NCBI RefSeq assembly: GCF_027533505.1
Contig: NZ_JAPZUB010000027.1
Location: 1-63,804 of the forward strand
Reading direction: 5' to 3'
DNA from: Flavobacterium sp.
Lineage (GTDB): Bacteria; Bacteroidota; Bacteroidia; Flavobacteriales; Flavobacteriaceae
DNA: 63,804 nt
Both the position numbers and the translations under genes were made by a program. This document shows, in pieces, positions 1-9,044 of the stretch. Below the pieces are notes generated by a model, which was not told the DNA's origin, did no database searches, and saw only the letters and a program-made list of their open reading frames with translations. Numbering within the stretch: the first letter of the stretch is position 1; every line of letters starts with the position of its first letter.

Positions 1-217
1 GGTATGCGCTAAAATCAATCATAAATGAAAGTCAAAGTCCGCTAAAGAAAACCGTGTTGTTAATAGCTACATCATTCTCCGCATGGTATGAATTTAAAAA
101 CATAATAAATTTACCGTATATTAATTAGACCATAGCCAAAAAAAATAAACACCGAATTCCCTCTTCCCGGTTACATAGACATGATTATGGATCCAATGGA
201 ATGCATTTTGTCACCAT
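1..217. other. left-edge non-coding stretch
   Basis: AT-rich sequence at the window edge. I see no convincing reading frame, tRNA or terminator. It could hold the tail of an upstream gene's untranslated region. Together with the doubtful ORF that follows, no certain gene is present before position 660. Confidence 0.4.
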
Positions 218-538
218 TTGTCCCAAAAACAGAAAATATTTTTTTGGAAAAATCACTGCAGAGGAGCACTATTGTTCGTCTCTGCAGGTAACGGAAATCG
301 GAAAAATCGCCCAAAAATATTGAGCGGAAATAGCAAATCATTATTCATTTGTCACCGTAGTTACCTTAGTGGTTATGCCCAATCCTATGCATGGAATATT
401 AATTTCAATAACCCCGATAAAAAAGATTGGACACCCAATAGATTTGGCCCACAATCCAATAATTTAGGGGCGGTCATCCGAGGATTTAAATCAACAACGA
501 AACGATTTGCAAATGAAAAAAGCATCGAGTTTGAATGA
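218..538 (+). pseudogene. doubtful ORF, possible DUF1566/Fib_succ_major-like remnant
   Basis: A 106-codon frame that would need a TTG start. There is no signal peptide, and the first third looks unlike a normal protein. The stretch YAQSYAWNINFNNPDKKDW followed by a Val-Ile-Arg-Gly-Phe turn loosely recalls the C-terminal half of DUF1566 or Fibrobacter-paralogous domains, which often read 'sYAW.vnFnnG...vRaVR'. If that is right, this is the broken end of a larger secreted protein gene. The alternative is a chance frame. I rely on motif memory only, so the call is weak. Confidence 0.25.
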
Positions 539-659
539 CAAACTCCCTTTCATGATCGTATCTTACGAAATGAAAAAAGACGAAATGCTGTAAGCCATTA
601 AATCGTAAACAATTCTATTAAATGGCTAAAGGAAAGACGTGCTACTGCGCGTCTCTGGG

Positions 660-2132
660 TTATCGGGAATAATTCGGTGCCTCTTTGGTAATGGTCACGT
701 TATGCGGATGACTTTCGCCTATACCACTTGCGGTAATACGAACAAATCGGCCGGTTTCTTGTAGGGTTGGGATGTCTTTGGCGCCACAATACCCCATTCC
801 GGCACGGAGACCGCCAATGAATTGCTGCATACTTTCATTTAATTCTCCTTTGTAGGGAACGCGACCCACAATGCCTTCGGGAACTAGTTTTTTTACATCG
901 TCTTCCACGTCTTGGAAATAACGGTCTTTCGAACCTTCTTGCATGGCTTCAACCGAACCCATACCGCGGTAGGATTTGAATTTACGGCCCTCAAAAATAA
1001 TGGTTTCTCCGGGAGATTCTTTCGTTCCCGCCAATAACGAACCAAGCATCACACAATCGGCTCCTGCAGCAATCGCTTTGGGAATATCTCCAGTGTATCG
1101 CACCCCACCGTCGGCAATTACGGGAACACCTGTTCCGCGCAGGGCTGCCGCCACTTCCAATACGGCAGAAAACTGAGGAAATCCCACGCCTGCAACCACA
1201 CGGGTTGTACAAATAGAACCTGGACCGATGCCCACTTTTACCGCATCGGCGCCATTTTCAACCAAAAACAAAGCCGCTTCTGGCGTTGCTATATTACCTA
1301 CCACAACATCCAATGTGGGAAATTTACTTTTAACTTCTTTTAAAATGTGAATCACTCCTTGTGAATGACCGTGGGCGGTATCAATCACAATGGCATCCAC
1401 GCCTGCATTGACCAAAGCGGTAGCTCGTTCTAAGGCATCGCCTGTCACACCAATCGCAGCAGCTACGCGTAAACGACCTAAAGCGTCTTTATTAGCATTG
1501 GGTTTTTGAATTAATTTGGTAATATCACGAAAAGTTATCAAACCAATCAGCTTATGGTGCGCATCGACAACCGGTAATTTTTCGATTTTATTTTCTTGTA
1601 AAATGCTTTCCGCTTCCAGTAAGGTAGTTCCTTGTGCCGCCGTCACTAAGTTTTCCGACGTCATCACTTCCAAAATTGATCGGCTATTGACTTTTTCAAA
1701 ACGCAAATCACGATTGGTCACAATTCCTTTCAACAAACCTTGTTCATCGACCACGGGAATCCCACCAATACCATACTCTTTCATCGCCATTTTGGCATCA
1801 CCCACCGTAGCAGAAAGGGGCAACGTCACCGGATCAATAATCATCCCACTTTCGGCACGTTTTACTCTACGCACCTTGGCCGCTTGTTGTTCGATGGTCA
1901 TGTTTTTATGCAAAACTCCAATTCCACCCTCTTGTGCCATAGCAATCGCCATCGCACTTTCGGTAACGGTATCCATCGCCGCGGAAACTACGGGAACATT
2001 TAGGGTAATATTTCGGGTGAATTTGGATTGAATATTGACCTCACGGGGAAGCACTTCAGAGTATCCGGGTATGAGTAGAACATCGTCGTAAGTTAATCCC
2101 TCACCAACGATTTTGGTAGCGTGTGCTTTCAT
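660..2132 (-). CDS. guaB: IMP dehydrogenase
   Basis: Oxidises IMP to XMP with NAD+, the committed step of GMP synthesis in the cytoplasm. The 490 residues match the usual bacterial length. The N-terminal barrel part holds the AAMDTVTE motif (about 51-58). Two CBS domains follow at about 95-205 (regulatory, nucleotide-binding in this family). The catalytic loop GPGSICTTR places the nucleophilic Cys at 308. The flap region with YRGMGS and the C-terminal half are intact. The ATG start gives [20 protein letters not shown], the normal start of the family. It is transcribed alone on the minus strand. I see no clear intrinsic terminator after it. Confidence 0.97.
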   Translation of the reverse strand: MKAHATKIVGEGLTYDDVLLIPGYSEVLPREVNIQSKFTRNITLNVPVVSAAMDTVTESAMAIAMAQEGGIGVLHKNMTIEQQAAKVRRVKRAESGMIIDPVTLPLSATVGDAKMAMKEYGIGGIPVVDEQGLLKGIVTNRDLRFEKVNSRSILEVMTSENLVTAAQGTTLLEAESILQENKIEKLPVVDAHHKLIGLITFRDITKLIQKPNANKDALGRLRVAAAIGVTGDALERATALVNAGVDAIVIDTAHGHSQGVIHILKEVKSKFPTLDVVVGNIATPEAALFLVENGADAVKVGIGPGSICTTRVVAGVGFPQFSAVLEVAAALRGTGVPVIADGGVRYTGDIPKAIAAGADCVMLGSLLAGTKESPGETIIFEGRKFKSYRGMGSVEAMQEGSKDRYFQDVEDDVKKLVPEGIVGRVPYKGELNESMQQFIGGLRAGMGYCGAKDIPTLQETGRFVRITASGIGESHPHNVTITKEAPNYSR

Positions 2133-2215
2133 GTTGCAATTTAGTTGTTGTAGTTAAATTGCATGCAAATTTAGGGCTTTTATTTGAGGAAAAAATGATT
2201 TTATGAAATAGTTTG

Positions 2216-2231
2216 CAGTCACAGTCGCAGT
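2216..2231 (+). repeat. left 16-bp inverted repeat around the four-helix-bundle gene
   Basis: CAGTCACAGTCGCAGT, itself built from a 6-bp CAGTCR unit. The exact reverse complement lies at 2740-2755. The pair encloses only the four-helix-bundle gene, giving a 540-bp unit. Confidence 0.75.
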
Positions 2232-2331
2232 TGTCAGGAATTTTAATCCATTTAGCCAATCAAAAAAATAAAATAAAATTTAGCATTGTAATTTTTTTAA
2301 TTTTATAAAATAAACGCCAATTAGAATAGAA

Positions 2332-2706
2332 ATGGATTTTACAGAATTATTTGCTTACAAAAAAGCATACCAACTTGCCATGAAACTTTTTTTAGTTTCA
2401 AAAACATTCCCTAAAGAAGAATCTTATGCCCTAACCAATCAAATGAGAAGATCCTCAAGAAGTGTATGTGCTAACCTTGCAGAAGCTTATCGAAAACGAA
2501 AGTACCCACTTCATTTTGTTAGTAAATTAACGGATTGTGATGCTGAAAATTCTGAAACCTTTGTCTGGATTACCTTTGCTTTCGAATGTGAATACATCTC
2601 TGAAAACCAATATGTAAGTTTTAAAAATGAGACTCTAGAAATTGGTAAATTAATACAATACATGATTCAACATCCAGAAAAATTTGGAAGTAAATTAATT
2701 TTATAA
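2332..2706 (+). CDS. four helix bundle protein (S23/IVP family)
   Basis: A 124-residue, all-alpha protein. The opening MDFTELFAYKKAYQLAMKLF, the core FPKEESYALTNQMRRSSRSV and ANLAEAYRKRKY are the signature of the S23/intervening-sequence family (also related to Avd of diversity-generating retroelements). The family is found inside 23S rRNA intervening sequences and scattered through Bacteroidetes genomes. Its biochemical role is not established; nucleic-acid binding is inferred from its basic surface. It stands alone between guaB and the HMG-CoA lyase gene, facing opposite to both, and is bracketed by a perfect 16-bp inverted repeat, which suggests it arrived as a small unit. Confidence 0.85.
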   Translation: MDFTELFAYKKAYQLAMKLFLVSKTFPKEESYALTNQMRRSSRSVCANLAEAYRKRKYPLHFVSKLTDCDAENSETFVWITFAFECEYISENQYVSFKNETLEIGKLIQYMIQHPEKFGSKLIL

Positions 2707-2739
2707 CTAAAAAACAAAATTCTCAAAACTTAATCTGCG

Positions 2740-2755
2740 ACTGCGACTGTGACTG
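2740..2755 (-). repeat. right 16-bp inverted repeat around the four-helix-bundle gene
   Basis: ACTGCGACTGTGACTG, exact reverse complement of 2216-2231. One more CTGCG unit precedes it at 2735-2739, so the right copy is slightly longer than the left. Confidence 0.75.
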
Positions 2756-2765
2756 AAGACTACGA

Positions 2766-3629
2766 TTAATGAAACTCCCCAAACAAACGTGAAGCCACAT
2801 TATACGCGCTTTCAAAGCTCATCGGACTCAATCCGGTAGGGGCTTTTACGGAGGTGAAATAAGAAAGCATTTTCTCGGTAGGCATATTACCCGTAAGGTC
2901 GTCTTTGGCCATGGGGCATCCGCCAAAACCTTGAATGGCGCCATCAAAACGACGGCATCCCGCTTTGTAAGCAGCATCCACTTTTTCAAACCACTTATCG
3001 GGTGTGGTATGTAAGTGGGCTCCAAATTCTACATTGGGGTATTTTGGAATAAGATTTCCAAATAAGTAGTCGATGACTTCAGGGGTCGAACTCCCAATGG
3101 TATCCGACAAAGACAAAATCGTCACGCCCATTTGCGCCAAGCGTTCGGTCCACTCCCCTACAATCTCCACATTCCATGGGTCGCCATAGGGATTCCCGAA
3201 GCCCATCGATAAATAAGCGACGACTTCTTTATGGGAGCCCTGTGCAATTTCCAAGATTTCTTGCAACGTGACTAAACTTTCCGCAATCGTTTTGTGGGTA
3301 TTGCGCATTTGAAAATTTTCCGAAATCGAAAAAGGGAATCCGAGGTACTGAATTTCTTGATGCGCCGCCGCATTCAGGGCCCCTTGTGTATTGGCGATAA
3401 TGGCGAGAAGTTTACTACGCGTCTGACTCAAATCCAATCGGGCCAAAACCTCAGCCGTATCTTGCATTTGGGGTATGGCTTTGGGAGAAACGAAACTACC
3501 AAAGTCCAACGTATCGAATCCCACACGAAGCAAAGCTTGTAAATAATTGACCTTCAATTCAGTAGGAATAAACGTTTTGATACCTTGCATGGCATCCCTT
3601 GGACATTCGATAAGTTTTACTGTTTCCAT
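2766..3629 (-). CDS. hydroxymethylglutaryl-CoA lyase
   Basis: Splits HMG-CoA into acetyl-CoA and acetoacetate at the end of leucine breakdown. The 287 residues form a DRE-TIM metallolyase barrel. IECPRDAMQG at 7-16 carries the Arg-Asp pair that binds substrate and metal. HLH at 205-207 supplies metal ligands. The loop GFGGCPMAKDDLTGN holds the catalytic Cys at 238 and Asn at 248. It lies 42 bp downstream of pyrD on the same strand and may be cotranscribed with it, although no shared pathway is evident. HMG-CoA lyase is preferred over citramalate or isopropylmalate synthases because of the GGCP loop and the short length. Confidence 0.93.
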   Translation of the reverse strand: METVKLIECPRDAMQGIKTFIPTELKVNYLQALLRVGFDTLDFGSFVSPKAIPQMQDTAEVLARLDLSQTRSKLLAIIANTQGALNAAAHQEIQYLGFPFSISENFQMRNTHKTIAESLVTLQEILEIAQGSHKEVVAYLSMGFGNPYGDPWNVEIVGEWTERLAQMGVTILSLSDTIGSSTPEVIDYLFGNLIPKYPNVEFGAHLHTTPDKWFEKVDAAYKAGCRRFDGAIQGFGGCPMAKDDLTGNMPTEKMLSYFTSVKAPTGLSPMSFESAYNVASRLFGEFH

Positions 3630-3671
3630 CCGAGGCCAAATATAGTAAAGAAAACGTTTTCGTACAGGAAA

Positions 3672-4694
3672 TTAACGCATCCGAGCTAACAAGGCTTGAT
3701 TGATCGCCTTAACAAGAGCTGGTCCTTCGTAAATAAAACCCGTGTACAATTGAACCAAACGTGCTCCCGCATCCAATTTGTCCAAGGCATCTTGAGCCGA
3801 ATGAATTCCTCCAACCCCTATAATCGGGAAGGATCCATTGCTATTTTCATGTAAAAAACGAATCACTTCAGTAGTGCGTTGGGTTAAGGGTTTGCCTGAA
3901 AGTCCGCCCATTTCCGACTTATTCGGCGAATACAAACCCTCACGAGACAAAGTCGTATTGGTAGCAATCACCCCAGCAATATGGGTATCTTGAACAATTT
4001 CGATAATATCCAACAACTGCTCATTGGTCAAATCGGGTGCAATTTTTAAAAGAATCGGTTTAGGCAACGAACGTTTATGATTTTCCGCTTGTAAGGTTGC
4101 TAGAAGTTCGGTCAACGGCTTTTTATCTTGAAGTTCGCGCAGGTTGGGTGTATTGGGTGAACTCACATTTACCACAAAGTAATCCACGTAAGGAAACAAG
4201 GCCTCGAAACAAATTTTATAATCGGAAACCGCCTCTTCATTAGGGGTCACTTTATTTTTGCCAATATTGCCTCCGATGAGCACCCCTTTATTTTTTTTCA
4301 AACGTGTTACGGCTTCCTGCACTCCGCCGTTATTGAATCCCATACGATTGATAATGGCTTCATCTTCCTTTAAGCGAAACAATCGTTTTTTGGGATTTCC
4401 CTCTTGTCCCACAGGCGTCAATGTTCCAATTTCGATAAACCCAAAACCAAAGTCGGACAATTCATTAAACAACTTTGCATCTTTATCAAAACCCGCTGCG
4501 AGTCCGACAGGATTTTTAAACTTCAGCCCAAACACTTCGCGTTCAAGGCGGGGATCATTAACTTGATAAAACGCTCGGCAAAGTCGGGAAAAACCGGGGA
4601 GCGTCGCGAGTATTTTTATCCATTTAAAGGTAAAATGGTGAACGTTTTCGGGGTCGAAACGGAAAAGAATCGGACGAATAAGAATGCGGTACAT
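3672..4694 (-). CDS. pyrD: quinone-dependent dihydroorotate dehydrogenase (class 2)
   Basis: Oxidises dihydroorotate to orotate using FMN and passes electrons to membrane quinone in pyrimidine synthesis. I chose the ATG at 4694 ([20 protein letters not shown]), giving 340 residues. An upstream in-frame ATG at 4748 would add 18 residues of unlikely sequence. The amphipathic N-terminus ([11 protein letters not shown], about 19-29) is the membrane-associating helix typical of class 2. [12 protein letters not shown] (61-72), NRMGFNN (116-122), [12 protein letters not shown] (about 175-186, catalytic Ser) and the FMN-phosphate motif IGVGGI near the C-terminus are all present. The HMG-CoA lyase gene follows. 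Confidence 0.96.
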   Translation of the reverse strand: MYRILIRPILFRFDPENVHHFTFKWIKILATLPGFSRLCRAFYQVNDPRLEREVFGLKFKNPVGLAAGFDKDAKLFNELSDFGFGFIEIGTLTPVGQEGNPKKRLFRLKEDEAIINRMGFNNGGVQEAVTRLKKNKGVLIGGNIGKNKVTPNEEAVSDYKICFEALFPYVDYFVVNVSSPNTPNLRELQDKKPLTELLATLQAENHKRSLPKPILLKIAPDLTNEQLLDIIEIVQDTHIAGVIATNTTLSREGLYSPNKSEMGGLSGKPLTQRTTEVIRFLHENSNGSFPIIGVGGIHSAQDALDKLDAGARLVQLYTGFIYEGPALVKAINQALLARMR

Positions 4695-4763
4695 GGTGGT
4701 AGTGTTGTGTGGCACAAAGATACAATTCGATTTGAACTTTTCAGGCACCCTTAGAATTTTCCC

Positions 4764-4771
4764 TATTTTTG
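4764..4771 (+). promoter_or_regulatory. -7 promoter element of rlmH
   Basis: TATTTTTG matches the Bacteroidetes TAnnTTTG -7 element and lies 18 bp before the rlmH start. No well-spaced -33 TTG is visible. Confidence 0.4.
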
Positions 4772-4789
4772 TATTGAAAAATAAAGGGG

Positions 4790-5263
4790 ATGAACATCAA
4801 ACTTTTGGCCGTAGGAAAAACCGACAACAAGCAATTGCTGCAATTGATGGAGGACTATCAAAAGCGGTTATCGTTTTGCATTAAGTTTGAATTGGAAATT
4901 CTACCCGATATCAAAAATGCCAAAAGCCTATCCGAAGCCCAACAAAAAGAGAAAGAAGGCGAATTGATTTTGTCTAAAGTTGGACCCGGTGAAGCCTTAA
5001 TCCTTTTGGATGAAAATGGCAAAACGTATAGCAGTGTCGGTTTTTCAGATTTTTTACAAAAGAAAATGAATGCCGGACTCAAAACACTCGTTTTTGTAAT
5101 TGGCGGACCGTATGGTTTTAGTGAAACAGTCTACCAAAAAGCCCAGGGCAAAGTGTCGCTTTCATCCATGACGTTTTCCCATCAAATGGTGCGCTTGTTC
5201 TTTATTGAGCAATTGTATCGTGGCTTTACGATTTTGAAAGGAGAGCCGTATCATCATCAGTAA
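4790..5263 (+). CDS. rlmH: 23S rRNA (pseudouridine1915-N3)-methyltransferase RlmH
   Basis: Methylates pseudouridine 1915 in helix 69 of 23S rRNA using S-adenosylmethionine. The 157 residues are full length for this SPOUT-class enzyme. The start [12 protein letters not shown] is typical. The C-terminal knot carries the cofactor loop [11 protein letters not shown] (about 102-112) and the signature [23 protein letters not shown] with the final GEPYHH. It is divergent from pyrD and convergent with the lipoprotein gene behind it, leaving only 11 bp to that gene's stop. Confidence 0.96.
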   Translation: MNIKLLAVGKTDNKQLLQLMEDYQKRLSFCIKFELEILPDIKNAKSLSEAQQKEKEGELILSKVGPGEALILLDENGKTYSSVGFSDFLQKKMNAGLKTLVFVIGGPYGFSETVYQKAQGKVSLSSMTFSHQMVRLFFIEQLYRGFTILKGEPYHHQ

Positions 5264-5274
5264 TTTTTTAAATC

Positions 5275-5907
5275 CTATTCAAACCAATCCTCTGAAAACC
5301 AATGCACTCCCATGGAAGGAATCGCCCACTGCTGTACCGCAATGCGAAACTTCATATAAGCGCCATACGTCATATCGCCATCAAATTGAAACTGCGGTTG
5401 AATTGGTTTATCCGAAGGAAGTTGCGCTAAGAAAGTTGGAACATCTTCCATTGCTACCGATTGCTCAAGGATGCGAACGCTGCCCGCTTTAGAGACATTA
5501 ACGACCAGACCCTTGGGACATTTCCCCTTTACAAATTTTACCCGTTGTACATTTAAAAAAGCCAACCGACGGGCTGTAGTATCAGAATAGGAAAAGTAAT
5601 TCTGGGCCACTTCACTTTTGTGCGGACTCGCTTCTTTCTTTTGCAAAACCAAAGTAACTTCAGGCACTACCAAACGCATCGGTAAACGTTTGTCAATATT
5701 GAAAATGTAATTGGTGGAGGTGATCGTGTTCTTCCGGTTTAAATCGGCTAGGGTATCTTTCCCTTTTTGAACAAAAAAAAGGTAAACAGGCGACCAATTA
5801 TCAACTTTCTCTACTACTGTAACATTGGCTTCAGGCAAAAGAACTTCTTTATTTGCGCAGGCGGTTAAAAAGACCAAAAGTCCCCAAAGGATAATCGTTT
5901 TTTTCAT
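5275..5907 (-). CDS. lipoprotein of unknown function
   Basis: A 210-residue protein starting at the ATG at 5907 (MKKTIILWGLLVFLTACANK). The signal peptide ends in a lipobox LTAC, so the mature protein should be lipid-anchored at Cys19. I do not recognise the rest as a named family. It is mostly beta-strand-like, with no enzymatic motif, and ends in VHWFSEDWFE. The start codon overlaps the folP stop by 4 bp (ATGA), so the two are translationally coupled. Despite this, no folate-related role can be read from the sequence. An upstream frame extension to 5934 inside folP is unlikely to be used. Confidence 0.8.
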   Translation of the reverse strand: MKKTIILWGLLVFLTACANKEVLLPEANVTVVEKVDNWSPVYLFFVQKGKDTLADLNRKNTITSTNYIFNIDKRLPMRLVVPEVTLVLQKKEASPHKSEVAQNYFSYSDTTARRLAFLNVQRVKFVKGKCPKGLVVNVSKAGSVRILEQSVAMEDVPTFLAQLPSDKPIQPQFQFDGDMTYGAYMKFRIAVQQWAIPSMGVHWFSEDWFE

Positions 5908-6725
5908 TGAAATTGTTGTAAAAGTTGAACGCATTCCACCGCTTCCTTCACATCATGAACCCGTAATAGCTGGGCTCCTTTTTGCAAGGCAATGGTATTC
6001 AACACGGTGGTGCCGTTGAGTGCCTCTTGCGGCGTGGTTTTTAAGACGTTATAAATCATGGATTTTCGGGAAACACCCACGAGTACAGGAACCTTATGAA
6101 ACTGAAATAATTCTAACCGTTGCAATACCGTATAATTCTGTTCCAACGTTTTGGCAAATCCGAAACCGGGATCGATGATCACATCATTAATACCCAAAGC
6201 GCGCGCTACGGCTATACGCTCTGAAAAATAATACTGTATTTCTTTGACAATGTCTTGGTAATCGGTCAAAGTGGTCATGGTTTGCGGGGTTCCGCGCATA
6301 TGCATCATAATGTAAGGCACTTGCAAACGCGCTACAGTAGGTAACATTTGATCGTCCAACATCCCGGCAGAAATATCATTAATCATGCACGCGCCGGCCT
6401 GGACAGCTGCTTCGGCTACACTGCTGCGAAAGGTATCGATGGAAATGAGAATATCGGGAAAATGGTGCACCAAGTTTTCAATAATGGGTAGGACCCGCTG
6501 GCATTCCTCTTCTTCGGTTACAGGTGAAGCATTAGGGCGACTGGAATATCCTCCAACATCGATAAAGGTAGCGCCTTCCGCCAGCATTTGTTGTACTTGC
6601 GCCACCACTTGGTCAGGGTGTTGCAACTTTCCACCGTCGTAAAACGAATCGGGAGTAAGATTGACAATTCCCATAACTTTGGGCGTTGATAGATCAAGCA
6701 ATTGGCCTCGGCATTGTAGCATCAT
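5904..6725 (-). CDS. folP: dihydropteroate synthase
   Basis: Condenses p-aminobenzoate with 6-hydroxymethyl-dihydropterin pyrophosphate in folate synthesis; the target of sulfonamides. The 273 residues form a TIM barrel. Visible motifs: MGIVNLTPDSFYDGG (18-32), DVGGYSSRPNA with the flexible-loop residues, ISIDTFRSSVAEAA, NDISAG, and IDPGFGFAKTLEQN. The C-terminal LLRVHDVKEAVEC carries the conserved RVHDV. A second ATG one codon downstream (MLQCRG) is an equally possible start. It is coupled to the lipoprotein gene by a 4-bp overlap. Confidence 0.96.
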   Translation of the reverse strand: MMLQCRGQLLDLSTPKVMGIVNLTPDSFYDGGKLQHPDQVVAQVQQMLAEGATFIDVGGYSSRPNASPVTEEEECQRVLPIIENLVHHFPDILISIDTFRSSVAEAAVQAGACMINDISAGMLDDQMLPTVARLQVPYIMMHMRGTPQTMTTLTDYQDIVKEIQYYFSERIAVARALGINDVIIDPGFGFAKTLEQNYTVLQRLELFQFHKVPVLVGVSRKSMIYNVLKTTPQEALNGTTVLNTIALQKGAQLLRVHDVKEAVECVQLLQQFQ

Positions 6726-6771
6726 ACGTGGTAAAATAGGAAAACGATTTCGGTGAAAAACAAAGTGTACC

Positions 6772-6803
6772 TTGGGTTGTTTTGGTCGAATTCGTTACAT
6801 TTG
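6772..6803 (+). promoter_or_regulatory. promoter of the DUF1599 gene
   Basis: TTG at 6772-6774 and TACATTTG at 6796-6803 are 21 bp apart. This fits the flavobacterial TTG-N17-23-TAnnTTTG pattern. The start codon is 28 bp further on. Confidence 0.5.
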
Positions 6804-6831
6804 AAAAAATTTCAAACAAAGATACGAGTTA

Positions 6832-7374
6832 ATGCGAAATACAGCTCAAGAATACGATAAGGTCATCGGCATCTGCCGTGATTTGTTTGTCAAAAAAATG
6901 ACCGATTATGGCAGTGCCTGGCGTATTTTACGATTGCCCTCACTCACCGATCAAATCTTTATCAAAGCGCAACGCATTCGAAGTTTACAAGAAAATGACG
7001 TGCGTAAAGTCGATGAAGACGAAACTGGAGAATTTATCGGTATCATCAATTACTGTTTGATGGCCTTGATTCAGTTGGAATTGGGCGTAGTCGACCAACC
7101 CGATATGGATACGGCTACCGCGGCACGCTACTACGATGAAAAAGTGGCCCTCACCAAAGCCTTAATGGAAGCCAAAAACCATGACTACGGCGAGGCGTGG
7201 CGCGACATGCGCGTAAGCAGTTTGACGGATTTGATTTTGCAAAAGTTATTGCGTGTCAAACAAATCGAAGACAATCAAGGAAAAACACTGGTTTCAGAAG
7301 GCATTGATGCCAATTACCAAGACATGATCAACTACTCGGTTTTTGCCCTGATATTGATGGGATTCGGGCAATAA
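6832..7374 (+). CDS. DUF1599 domain-containing protein
   Basis: A 180-residue cytosolic protein of a family confined mostly to Bacteroidetes, with no established activity. The sequence is an internal duplication. The first half has VKKMTDYGSAWRILRLPSLTDQIFIKAQRIRSLQEN. The second repeats it as EAKNHDYGEAWRDMRVSSLTDLILQKLLRVKQIEDN. Each half then ends in an alpha-helical YQDMINYSVFAL-type segment. The acidic/helical pattern resembles all-alpha NTP pyrophosphohydrolases, but I see no clear ExxE metal motif, so that is speculation. It lies divergent from folP, and a DoxX/thioredoxin-fold gene follows after 59 bp. Confidence 0.88.
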   Translation: MRNTAQEYDKVIGICRDLFVKKMTDYGSAWRILRLPSLTDQIFIKAQRIRSLQENDVRKVDEDETGEFIGIINYCLMALIQLELGVVDQPDMDTATAARYYDEKVALTKALMEAKNHDYGEAWRDMRVSSLTDLILQKLLRVKQIEDNQGKTLVSEGIDANYQDMINYSVFALILMGFGQ

Positions 7375-7408
7375 CAAATCGTTAACATCCCCTATACGTT
7401 TGGGGTAT

Positions 7409-7416
7409 TACCTTTG
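7409..7416 (+). promoter_or_regulatory. -7 promoter element upstream of the DoxX/thioredoxin gene
   Basis: TACCTTTG fits TAnnTTTG and ends 17 bp before the start codon. The -33 partner is unclear. Confidence 0.35.
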
Positions 7417-7433
7417 TCAAAAAAGTAATTTGT

Positions 7434-8534
7434 ATGAAAAATAACACTACCACCCTCGCGTGGGGCTTGCGCATTGTTGTCGCCGTATTGTTTATCGTTT
7501 CGGCCATTGCCAAATTATACCCTTCCCCCTATTTTGCAATTTCAACTTTTGAGGTAAAACAATTGTATCCTATGGGCTTTAGTGACGGTGTAGCTCCCTT
7601 CTTTTCCCGTATTTTAATCGGAATTGAAATGGCATTGGGCATTTTGTTATTGCAAAACCATTGGTTAAAACGCTTTATTATTCCAGCTACGATAGCCCTC
7701 TTGGTGGTATTCATTGGTCATTTGAGTTATGAAACCTTTATCAGTGGAAATTCGGGCAACTGTGGTTGTTTTGGCGAATTGATTCCGATGACCCCTGTAG
7801 AGGCGATTATAAAAAACATTATTGCTGTTGGACTGCTATTCTACCTCAACCGATTGCTTCCGAAAGGGTCGGATGCGCCTAACTTTTGGGTGTTAACAAC
7901 GATGCTATTTGCCTCCATTCTCGGTATTTTTATGATGGCTCCCATACAACCGCCAGCCCCTGAAATCACGGTGAGTCAGCCCACTGCACTACCACAAGAC
8001 ACCACCGCACTGCCTGTGGATACCCCCGATACGATTACTACCAAAGTTGCCGAACCTCAAAAAGATACGCTAAATGTAAAAACAAAAGCAGTCGAAGCGC
8101 CTAAAGAACCTAAAAAAATAAGCTCTGGGTATGCCACTTTGTTTCCTACCATCGATCAGGGAAAAAAAATACTCTGCTATTTTGTTCCGGGCTGCGATCA
8201 TTGTCGGGATGCCGCCAAAGAATTAACCCAAATGCGGAAAACGAATCCGAACATGCCCCCAATATCGATTGTCTTTATGAATGAAGAAGCCGATTTGATT
8301 CCGAAGTTTTTTGAAGAAACAGGCGCTACCTATCCCTATCAAATCATCGAGGTTATTCCGTTTTGGAATCAATTGGGCCGTGGCAAAGATACGCCTGGAG
8401 TGAAATACCTTTGGAATGGGAACGAAGTGAAATATTGGTGGGGCATTGACAGTCAACAATTTAAACCGGCCGAATTGCAAACCGTGTTGAAAAAAAGCTA
8501 TGAAGAATTAAAAAAATCGAATCCTAAATTATAA
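7434..8534 (+). CDS. BT_3928-family DoxX membrane protein with thioredoxin-like domain
   Basis: 366 residues. The N-terminal half has four predicted membrane helices of DoxX/MauE type (about 7-25, 50-70, 76-95, 118-160), with the GNSGNCGCFGELIPMTPVEAIIKN loop typical of MauE-like proteins. A Pro/Thr-rich linker (about 175-230) leads to a periplasmic thioredoxin-like domain with a CDHC active site at 254-257. The family is conserved in Bacteroidetes. A role in redox handling in the periplasm is inferred from the CXXC and from the TlpA-like gene that starts 3 bp after the stop. Confidence 0.85.
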   Translation: MKNNTTTLAWGLRIVVAVLFIVSAIAKLYPSPYFAISTFEVKQLYPMGFSDGVAPFFSRILIGIEMALGILLLQNHWLKRFIIPATIALLVVFIGHLSYETFISGNSGNCGCFGELIPMTPVEAIIKNIIAVGLLFYLNRLLPKGSDAPNFWVLTTMLFASILGIFMMAPIQPPAPEITVSQPTALPQDTTALPVDTPDTITTKVAEPQKDTLNVKTKAVEAPKEPKKISSGYATLFPTIDQGKKILCYFVPGCDHCRDAAKELTQMRKTNPNMPPISIVFMNEEADLIPKFFEETGATYPYQIIEVIPFWNQLGRGKDTPGVKYLWNGNEVKYWWGIDSQQFKPAELQTVLKKSYEELKKSNPKL

Positions 8535-8537
8535 CGT

Positions 8538-9044
8538 ATGAAAAAAATAATCCCGCTCACGGTGCTATTACTCTCCCTCGTCTCGTGTGCACAAAGCACC
8601 CCTCCTACCCAATTTTCGGAGGCTACAAAACAAGAAAAAGTAACCGATTTACAAGGTCAAGAATTATCGTTTGGGGACTTACTCAAACGTCACCGTGGCA
8701 AAGTTACGGTCATTGAAATTTGGGCGTCTTGGTGCGGCGACTGTGTTAAAGCCATGCCCAAAGTCAAAGAAATGCAAGCAGCACATCCGGAGGTAGATTA
8801 TGTGTTTATCTCGATGGATAAAGGGTTTGACAAATGGAAAGCCGGTATTGAAAAACACCAACTCACGGGCGATCAGTATTGGGTGAACGATGAAAAAGGC
8901 ATGAAAGGAAGTTTTGGAAAATCCATTGATTTGGACTGGATTCCGCGCTACATTGTTTTGGATGCGCAAGGAAATATTGTGACCTATCGGGCGATTGAAA
9001 CCGACTTTGAACAACTTAATGCTACTTTAAAAACGTTGAAATAA
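8538..9044 (+). CDS. TlpA-like thioredoxin-fold lipoprotein
   Basis: 168 residues. The signal peptide ends in LVSCAQ, a lipobox, so a lipid-anchored periplasmic protein is expected. The redox site WCGDC lies at 65-69 within EIWASWCGDCVKAMP. The cis-Pro region reads IPRYIVLD, as in TlpA/ResA thiol-disulfide oxidoreductases. The last base of the stop TAA region overlaps the tpiA start (ATAATGAG), so the DoxX, TlpA and tpiA genes form one run. Coupling to tpiA is positional only. Confidence 0.92.
   Translation: MKKIIPLTVLLLSLVSCAQSTPPTQFSEATKQEKVTDLQGQELSFGDLLKRHRGKVTVIEIWASWCGDCVKAMPKVKEMQAAHPEVDYVFISMDKGFDKWKAGIEKHQLTGDQYWVNDEKGMKGSFGKSIDLDWIPRYIVLDAQGNIVTYRAIETDFEQLNATLKTLK

Noticed and set aside
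1516..2031. 171-codon plus-strand frame inside guaB
   Set aside because: Antisense to a complete, conserved gene; no independent signal.
5908..5934. Extended start of the lipoprotein gene inside folP
   Set aside because: It would bury the signal peptide behind nine extra residues; the ATG at 5907 gives a proper lipoprotein leader and a 4-bp overlap.
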